From positions 1,425,491 to 1,438,511 of the forward strand of contig CP070688.1 of assembly GCA_020353135.1 (NCBI GenBank): DNA of 13,021 nucleotides. The letters run 5' to 3'. The notes beneath the pieces were generated by a model. The model was given only the letters and a program-made list of their open reading frames with translations, was not told the DNA's origin and did not search any database. The position numbers and the translations under genes are program-made. The stretch comes from Chloroflexota bacterium. Lineage in GTDB: Bacteria > Chloroflexota > Anaerolineae > Promineifilales > Promineifilaceae. Shown piece by piece: positions 6,211 to 11,123 of this stretch; position 1 is the first letter of the stretch, and every line of letters begins with the position of its first letter.

Positions 6211-6957
6211 CTACGAAATCAACGTCGCTGCCGGACGGTCCAGGTACCAGAGAAGCCGGCCGGAATCGAGCTTAATCCGCGCCGCCGGCCAGCGCTCTGA
6301 GTCAGCCCCACCCCCAAGCACGGCCTTGACAGCCTCGGTTTTTTTCGCCCCAGTAACCAGAAACAACACATTTCGAGCGATGTTGAAAACCGGCGGCGTC
6401 AGGGTCACCCGCTGGGCCGGCCGGCCATCGTATTCGGCGCTGACGCCGATGGCAGCTAGATGGTTTTCATCTGGCGCGGCCGGTCCTGGAAACAAAGACG
6501 CCGTATGCCCGTCAGATCCCAGCCCCATGATCGCCAGGTCCATTCTTGGCCACGCTAGGCCATCGCCGGCCAATTCCGCCAGCAGCGCGCGATATTCGGT
6601 CGCCGCGTCATCCGGCCCCAATTCGCCCTTAATCCGGTGAATCTGCTCTTCCGGCATCGGAACTTGGCCGAGCAGCAATCGCCTGGCCTGACCGTAGTTG
6701 CTGCCCGGATCGTCGGGCGGCACGCAACGCTCGTCACCCCAAAATAGGTGCGTGGCCAACCAGGGCAGACGGCCGACATACCCCGGGCCGGCCAGCATCC
6801 GGTATACCGGCGCCGGTGTACTCCCACCCGACAGAGCAAGCATGAATCGGCCCCGCTCTCTAATCGAGTTGGCGGCCGTCTCGACGATCAATTCGGCCGC
6901 CGCTTCGCTCAATACCATTTGGCCGTCGAATATCCGAATCTCAGGGATACTTGACAT
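6211..6957 (-). CDS. pgl: 6-phosphogluconolactonase
   Basis: A 248-residue DevB/SOL-type enzyme that hydrolyses 6-phospho-D-glucono-1,5-lactone to 6-phosphogluconate, the second step of the oxidative pentose phosphate pathway, in the cytoplasm. Family motifs appear in order: LSGGSTPAPVY (residues 42-52), FWGDERCVPPDD (72-83), SNYG (86-89) and GLGSDGHTASLFPG (145-158), which holds the catalytic histidine. The C-terminal part VLFLVTGAKKTEAVKAVL is also typical, and the length is normal. The ATG at 6957 is preceded by GGGGAAGC at a workable distance, 29 bp after the glucokinase stop, so both belong to one transcript. Glucose-6-phosphate dehydrogenase (zwf) would be expected nearby but is not in the window. 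Without it the step between the two encoded enzymes must be supplied from elsewhere. Confidence 0.95.
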   Translation of the reverse strand: MSSIPEIRIFDGQMVLSEAAAELIVETAANSIRERGRFMLALSGGSTPAPVYRMLAGPGYVGRLPWLATHLFWGDERCVPPDDPGSNYGQARRLLLGQVPMPEEQIHRIKGELGPDDAATEYRALLAELAGDGLAWPRMDLAIMGLGSDGHTASLFPGPAAPDENHLAAIGVSAEYDGRPAQRVTLTPPVFNIARNVLFLVTGAKKTEAVKAVLGGGADSERWPAARIKLDSGRLLWYLDRPAATLIS

Positions 6958-6986
6958 AAACTATAGCTTCCCCGGAAACCATAACA

Positions 6987-7982
6987 TCACTTGCTCGCGG
7001 CCGCGCTCATCAGCAGGCCAAAATTGGCCGCTCCATGCAGGGCTGACCGCGGGTCGACGATGACTTCCACCTGCACTCTGCCAAGTAAGTCCGAGAAGCG
7101 TCCTTTCCTGGTAAACGCTCGCAGAAAGGCATCGCCCTGCAACTGGGGCAGGATTCGGGGCGGAATGCCTCCGCCAAGATAAACGCCGCCCGTGGCCAGG
7201 ATTTGCAGCACCATATTGCCGGCCTCGCTGCCCAGGATTGCTAGAAACAGTTCCAGGGTCGCTTCGCAGATGGGCGCGCGGCCGGCCTGGGCTGCCTTGA
7301 CGATTACGGGCGTCGGATCGTCAACCTTCGCCAATTCGGCCGCCAGCCAGGCCGGTTCCTCGTATCTTCCGGAATCGTGCAGAAAAGCATACAGATTGGG
7401 CATGCCTATTCCAGAACATACGCGCTCATAACTGACGTGCGACATTCGGGGTTGCAGATAAGAGAGTAACTCGAGCTCCAGTGGCGTGGCCGGGGCGAAA
7501 TCCGTGTGCCCGCCTTCACTGGGAACGGCCCGGTAGCGCTGTCCGTCCCAGAACAAAAACGCCTCGCCCAGGCCGGTGCCTGGCGCCACGACGGCTATGG
7601 GCCCTTCCGGATCGACCTCGCCCGGCTTAAGAACCACCACGTCTTCCGATTCCAGGATGGGAATGGCGTTGGCGATTGCCTCCAGGTCGTTGAGCAGGTA
7701 AACCGGTATGCCGTTTAGGGCCGAGCTTAGCGCGCGGCCGTCAATTTGCCAGGGAAGATTCGTCACCTGGACCTTGTTGTCCTGCACCGGGCCGGCCACG
7801 CCGAAGCAGGCAGTCGTCGGCTGCACGTCATGGCGGCCCAGAAAGTCGGCGACGATCGCCGCCAACGAATCATAATCCGCGCATACGTAGCGCGCTTTCT
7901 CTATACAATGATGCGGACCTAGTTCATCCGAGAAGAGGGCCAGGACACTCTTCGTTCCGCCTATATCGCCGGCCAGTAACAT
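6987..7982 (-). CDS. glk: Glucokinase
   Basis: A 331-residue bacterial glucokinase (Glk family, PF02685 type), which phosphorylates glucose to glucose 6-phosphate with ATP in the cytoplasm. The phosphate-1 motif GDIGGTK is at residues 5-11. LLNDLEA (96-102) carries the presumed catalytic base Asp99. The phosphate-2 region APGTGLGEA (133-141) and the sugar-binding SEGGHTDFAP (155-164) follow. The C-terminal ATGGVYLGGGIPPRI fits the adenosine-binding part. The zinc-binding CxCGxxGCxE motif of ROK kinases is absent, which separates it from ROK glucokinases. The ATG at 7982 lies 3 bp after the stop of the CBM48 gene and has no clear ribosome site of its own, so translation is probably coupled. 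pgl follows 29 bp later. Confidence 0.95.
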   Translation of the reverse strand: MLLAGDIGGTKSVLALFSDELGPHHCIEKARYVCADYDSLAAIVADFLGRHDVQPTTACFGVAGPVQDNKVQVTNLPWQIDGRALSSALNGIPVYLLNDLEAIANAIPILESEDVVVLKPGEVDPEGPIAVVAPGTGLGEAFLFWDGQRYRAVPSEGGHTDFAPATPLELELLSYLQPRMSHVSYERVCSGIGMPNLYAFLHDSGRYEEPAWLAAELAKVDDPTPVIVKAAQAGRAPICEATLELFLAILGSEAGNMVLQILATGGVYLGGGIPPRILPQLQGDAFLRAFTRKGRFSDLLGRVQVEVIVDPRSALHGAANFGLLMSAAASK

Positions 7983-7985
7983 CGG

Positions 7986-8282
7986 CTATAACTTCACTAT
8001 TGAATCTTCGGATCCAAAATCATTGGGCAAATATGCGTCGGCCTGCCAGTCGTTCTCCCAGCGGGCGTCGTCCAGCCAATATCGGAAACGATAGGATTGC
8101 CCAGGATCGAGACTGACAGTCGTGCTGAAGCTGCCATCCTTCAGCCTCTTCATCGGATTGGCCGCCGGATCCCAGTTATTGAAGTCGGCGCAGAGCGCGA
8201 CCGTCTCTGCCTCGACTTCGGCTGGCAACTTGAATGTCACGCGGCAGATTCTACCCGTCTTGGAATAACTCTTCTTAAGCAT
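7986..8282 (-). CDS. Stand-alone glycogen-binding domain protein (CBM48 / isoamylase early-set type)
   Basis: A 98-residue protein that is essentially one carbohydrate-binding module of the CBM48/AMPK glycogen-binding type. The core motif VALCADFNNWDP (residues 28-39) matches the WDP loop of these modules. YRFRYWLDDARWENDWQ (64-80) is the strand pair carrying the aromatic glucan-contact residues, and ADAYLPNDFGSEDSIV follows. No catalytic domain is attached and no signal peptide is present, so it should bind alpha-glucan such as glycogen in the cytoplasm. The ATG at 8282 has AAAGGAGG 6 bases upstream, the strongest ribosome site in the window. It is first in the operon with glk (3 bp away) and pgl. 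I infer a link between glycogen and glucose phosphorylation; direct evidence is lacking. Confidence 0.9.
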   Translation of the reverse strand: MLKKSYSKTGRICRVTFKLPAEVEAETVALCADFNNWDPAANPMKRLKDGSFSTTVSLDPGQSYRFRYWLDDARWENDWQADAYLPNDFGSEDSIVKL

Positions 8283-8303
8283 GAATCGCCTCCTTTCAGG
8301 TCA

Positions 8304-8309
8304 ATTATA
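8304..8309 (-). promoter_or_regulatory. -10 element for the CBM48-glk-pgl operon
   Basis: Read on the minus strand, a perfect TATAAT lies at 8309-8304, about 21 bases before the ATG at 8282. Transcription would begin near 8297 with a leader of about 15 bases that still contains the ribosome site. No good -35 hexamer is found at 16-18 bases, so it may need an activator or it may be chance. Confidence 0.4.
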
Positions 8310-8370
8310 CCCGAATGGCGGGCAGCCATATAGAGGTCGCACCTACACTAAATTGGCCCCTTTTACCTTA

Positions 8371-8398
8371 TTGCCCGTGTCGTGCTTTCTGCTAGAAT
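8371..8398 (+). promoter_or_regulatory. Upstream promoter candidate (P1) of the nuo cluster
   Basis: TTGCCC at 8371-8376 and TAGAAT at 8393-8398 are separated by 16 bases. TGC directly precedes the -10, giving an extended -10 element. Transcription would begin near 8405, about 80 bases before nuoA. Confidence 0.4.
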
Positions 8399-8413
8399 CT
8401 CACCCGTTGCGCT

Positions 8414-8441
8414 TTGCGCTGATTTTCGCATGTGCTATAAA
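8414..8441 (+). promoter_or_regulatory. Downstream promoter candidate (P2) of the nuo cluster
   Basis: TTGCGC at 8414-8419 and TATAAA at 8436-8441 are separated by 16 bases, again with TGC directly before the -10. The layout is the same as P1, displaced by 43 bases. Transcription would begin near 8448 and give a leader of about 38 bases to the nuoA ATG. Confidence 0.5.
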
Positions 8442-8485
8442 TGGGACATATTTCACAATCACCACTTTACAAGGAAAAACATTAG

Positions 8486-8842
8486 ATGCTGAGTGATTGG
8501 CAATTCATATTGCTGTTTGCGGCAATTGCTGTCATTTTTCCTGGCGCGCCGATTCTAGTCGCAAATCTGATCAACCCCAAAAAGCCGAATCCGATCAAGC
8601 AGTCGACCTATGAGTGCGGCATTGAAACCGTCGGCGACACCTGGGTCCAGTTCAAGGTGCAATACTATATATTTGCCCTGGTCTTCGTCGTCTTCGACGT
8701 CGAAGCGGTTTTCCTTTTTCCAATCGCCGCCGCCTTCAATCAGCTAGCGTTTTTCGCGGTGGTGGAAGTGGTGATCTTTGTCCTGATTCTGCTGGTCGCC
8801 CTGGGCTACGTTTGGCGCCGGGGCGCGCTCGAATGGTTCTAG
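8486..8842 (+). CDS. nuoA: NADH-quinone oxidoreductase subunit A
   Basis: A 118-residue membrane subunit of complex I with three hydrophobic helices, at the interface of the peripheral and membrane arms near the quinone site. Family motifs are STYECGIE (residues 40-47), the FKVQYYIFALVFVVFDVEAVFLFP stretch near 56-79 with the conserved acidic pair Asp71 and Glu73, and the C-terminal GYVWRRGALEW. The length is normal. The ATG at 8486 has AAGGAAAAACATTAG upstream, a usable ribosome site. It is first in the plus-strand cluster, behind two tandem promoter candidates. In canonical nuo operons nuoB follows; here nuoH follows after 85 bp. Confidence 0.96.
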   Translation: MLSDWQFILLFAAIAVIFPGAPILVANLINPKKPNPIKQSTYECGIETVGDTWVQFKVQYYIFALVFVVFDVEAVFLFPIAAAFNQLAFFAVVEVVIFVLILLVALGYVWRRGALEWF

Positions 8843-8862
8843 CTCCCTCTCTTTGATTTGAG

Positions 8863-8903
8863 CCGGGTTTCCGAGATTGGCCAGTTGCGGATCCGGTTTT
8901 TTT
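8863..8903 (+). terminator. Terminator-like hairpin with T7 run between nuoA and nuoH
   Basis: CCGG at 8863-8866 can pair with CCGG at 8893-8896. Inside it, CCG at 8871-8873 pairs with CGG at 8888-8890, with a small internal loop and a 14-base end loop. Seven T residues (8897-8903) follow at once. The stem is imperfect, so full termination is unlikely; partial read-through would lower expression of nuoH and the genes after it relative to nuoA. Confidence 0.35.
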
Positions 8904-8927
8904 ACGAGAAGCTGACCGGAGAAATCC

Positions 8928-10166
8928 ATGCCTTTCAATATCCTTGATTTTCTCGAGAGCCTGCTGCAACTCAACACCGCTGAATACATGCGCGAGGTCT
9001 GGGCCGGAAGCATGGCGCCTTGGCTGAGCGAGGCTATCATCGATATCGTGCAGATATTGGTCATCTGCACCTTCTTGTTAGTCATTACCCTGGGGCTGAT
9101 CTGGATTTTGCGCAAGGTAGTGGCCCGCATCCAGGATCGCGTAGGGCCGAATCGGGTCGGCGGCCGCTACGGGCTGTTACAGACCGTGGCCGATGCCATG
9201 AAGCTTCTCACCAAGGAAGACATCACCCCGGCCGGGGCAGACAAGTTAGCCTTCAATCTGGCCCCGCTCGTCATTGTCATCGCCGCACTCTTGATGTGGG
9301 CCGTGATCCCGTTTGCGCCAGGCGCCATTGGCACCGACATTAACGTGGCCGTTTTTTACGTACTGGCTGTTAGCTCCGTGTCGGTGGTTTCCTTACTTCT
9401 GGCCGGCTGGGGCTCTAATAATAAATATGCCTTGCTCGGCGCTTTCCGCGCGGTGGCTCAGCTTGTCAGCTATGAGGTGCCCATGGTCATGGCGCTTATC
9501 ATTCCGGTCTTGCTGGCCGGCACCATGTCGACCCAGGGCATCGTAGAAGCGCAGTCGGTCTGGTATGTCCTCGTGGTACCCCTGTCAGCGCTCATCTTCC
9601 TTATTTCAGCGCTGGCGGAGCTGGGCCAGACGCCCTTTGACTTGCTGGAAGCTGACTCGGAGATCGTGGCCGGCTACCACATTGAATATAGCGGCATGAA
9701 GTTCGCCATGTTCTTTCTGGCCGAGTTCATTAACGCGCTGTTCATGGGCGCTTTGTTCACCACCATTTATCTAGGTGGCTGGCGCGGTCCTGGCGCGGAA
9801 GAGGTTCCGCTCCTGGGATTGGTCTATTTTCTGCTAAAGACTTTCGCGATGTATTTCATATTTGTCTGGATCCGGGGCACGCTGCCGCGAGTCCGCATCG
9901 ACCAACTGCTAAACTTCAACTGGAAATTTCTCGTGCCAATTACCCTGGCCCTGATCCTGGTCGTAGCCGTTGTCCAGAAAGCAATACCGGCCGACATGAA
10001 CGAGTGGGGCGCGGCCGCCGTGCTGTTGGCGACGAATATCATCTTCGCGCTCATCGTCCTGGAGATGCTCCGCCGCCATGCTCGCCGGCGTCGACTTGAG
10101 GAAGAAGCGACCCGAATCTCGGTCGACACAACTGCAACCCAACAGGCCGTCGCAGCCGGCGACTAG
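8928..10166 (+). CDS. nuoH: NADH-quinone oxidoreductase subunit H, with extended C-terminus
   Basis: A 412-residue NuoH/ND1 subunit, which forms much of the quinone chamber where the peripheral arm meets the membrane arm. Clear family motifs are RIQDRVGPNRVG (residues 67-78), GSNNKYALLGAFRAVAQLVSYE (162-183), ELGQTPFDLLEADSE (231-245) with the acidic quinone-site loop, and WIRGTLPRVRIDQL (314-327). Typical bacterial NuoH is about 325-350 residues. The surplus here is about 30 residues at the N-terminus and a C-terminal part with one further hydrophobic helix (about 359-381), followed by a strongly basic segment RRHARRRR and a short charged tail. The ATG at 8928 has CCGGAGAAATCC ahead. It follows nuoA by 85 bp and precedes nuoJ by 45 bp; nuoBCD and nuoI are missing from these gaps. 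Confidence 0.96.
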   Translation: MPFNILDFLESLLQLNTAEYMREVWAGSMAPWLSEAIIDIVQILVICTFLLVITLGLIWILRKVVARIQDRVGPNRVGGRYGLLQTVADAMKLLTKEDITPAGADKLAFNLAPLVIVIAALLMWAVIPFAPGAIGTDINVAVFYVLAVSSVSVVSLLLAGWGSNNKYALLGAFRAVAQLVSYEVPMVMALIIPVLLAGTMSTQGIVEAQSVWYVLVVPLSALIFLISALAELGQTPFDLLEADSEIVAGYHIEYSGMKFAMFFLAEFINALFMGALFTTIYLGGWRGPGAEEVPLLGLVYFLLKTFAMYFIFVWIRGTLPRVRIDQLLNFNWKFLVPITLALILVVAVVQKAIPADMNEWGAAAVLLATNIIFALIVLEMLRRHARRRRLEEEATRISVDTTATQQAVAAGD

Positions 10167-10211
10167 TTACAAGCCACTGGCTGACCAGCGGCCGCCCGTA
10201 AGGTTGAACGT

Positions 10212-10739
10212 ATGACAATTCAACAAGTAGTATTTATTTTGATCTCGGCGCTAACGTTGATATCGGCCGTCGTCGTGGTCACCGATCGCAATCTGTTTCG
10301 AGCGGCGATCGCCCTGATGGCCTCCTTCTTAGGAGTCGCCGGGCTTTACATTCTTTTGGAGGCCGGCTTCCTGGCCGCGGCCCAGTTGCTGGTGTACATC
10401 GGCGCCATCTCCATCTTGATGATCTTCGCCATCATGATGACCCGGCGCCTAATGCAGACTTCGGAAACGCCATTCAATTCCCAACCCATATTGGGCGCCG
10501 TCACCGCCGTACTCGTGGCTGTGTTGCTGGGAATCGTCGTCTGGCGCACCTGGCCTACGTCTGAATTTGAAGCGCCGGCCGCAGCCGGGCCAGGCATTCT
10601 GAGAGAGAGCGCCGTCGAAATTGGCAAGGCCCTGGTGAGTCCCGACCTCTACGTACTGCCATTTGAAGTTGTATCTGTCCTGTTGCTCGCTGCTTTGGTG
10701 GGCGCGGTGGTCATTGCTTGGCCGGAGAAAGAACAATGA
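10212..10739 (+). CDS. nuoJ: NADH-quinone oxidoreductase subunit J
   Basis: A 175-residue NuoJ/ND6 subunit with five hydrophobic helices, part of the proton-transfer path next to NuoK. The conserved helix-3 segment is visible: AAQLLVYIGAISILMIFAIM (residues about 56-75), which includes the Tyr and Gly of the pi-bulge. The start MTIQQVVFILISALTLISA is usual. The last helix ends in VVIAWPEKEQ. The ribosome site is weak (AAGG ten bases before the ATG). Its TGA stop overlaps the nuoK ATG by four bases (ATGA), so the two are translationally coupled, as is common in nuo operons. The gene follows nuoH directly, without nuoI. Confidence 0.95.
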   Translation: MTIQQVVFILISALTLISAVVVVTDRNLFRAAIALMASFLGVAGLYILLEAGFLAAAQLLVYIGAISILMIFAIMMTRRLMQTSETPFNSQPILGAVTAVLVAVLLGIVVWRTWPTSEFEAPAAAGPGILRESAVEIGKALVSPDLYVLPFEVVSVLLLAALVGAVVIAWPEKEQ

Positions 10740-11044
10740 TCCCATTGAGCTGGTACTTACTCGTGGCGGCCGCCCTGTTCTGCATTGGCCTATACGGCGT
10801 CATCGCCCGGCGTAACGCGGTGGCCATCTTGATGGCCGTGGAGCTGATGCTCAACGCCGTGAATATTAATCTCATCGCGTTTTGGCGTTATCTTCGCCCC
10901 GACGAGCCTGTTGGCACTTCCTGGGCGATTTTTGTACTGGCCGTGGCCGCCGCGGAAGCAGCCGTGGGCCTGGCCTTGATCATTTCAGTCTATCGCAACC
11001 GTGACTCGGTCGTCGCCGAGGAGTTGGACACTTTGAAGTACTAA
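10736..11044 (+). CDS. nuoK: NADH-quinone oxidoreductase subunit K
   Basis: A 102-residue NuoK/ND4L subunit with three hydrophobic helices, carrying the two membrane glutamates used in proton translocation: Glu36 in AVELMLNAVNINL and Glu74 in VAAAEAAVGLALI (equivalent to Glu36 and Glu72 of E. coli). The length matches the family. A longer reading from TTG at 10718 is possible but adds six atypical residues; the ATG at 10736 gives the usual MIPLSWYL start, overlaps the nuoJ stop by four bases and has GGAGAAAG 8 bases upstream within nuoJ. nuoL starts 79 bp downstream, after a repeat-rich spacer. Confidence 0.95.
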   Translation: MIPLSWYLLVAAALFCIGLYGVIARRNAVAILMAVELMLNAVNINLIAFWRYLRPDEPVGTSWAIFVLAVAAAEAAVGLALIISVYRNRDSVVAEELDTLKY

Positions 11045-11046
11045 GC

Positions 11047-11110
11047 CGTCAGCCTTCAGCTTCCAGCCAGTGGCGGCTGAAAGCTGAAAGCTGATTGCTG
11101 AAGGCTATTC
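11047..11110. repeat. 7-base repeat forming a long hairpin between nuoK and nuoL
   Basis: The left side has TCAGCCT, TCAGCTT and CCAGCCA units. The right side has CTGAAAG twice, CTGATTG and CTGAAGG, all in a 7-base step and in the opposite direction. Positions 11051-11068 can pair with 11075-11092 at 16 of 18 positions with a 6-base loop. In an alternative fold, 11051-11060 pairs perfectly with 11097-11106. No T run follows, so it is not an ordinary terminator. It lies inside an operon and may stabilise the upstream message or be a neutral repeat. Confidence 0.65.
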
Positions 11111-11123
11111 CTAAGGTATCTGC

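Noticed and set aside
10167..10211. Remnant of nuoI between nuoH and nuoJ
   Set aside because: Only 45 bases, with no CxxCxxCxxxCP ferredoxin motif in any frame.
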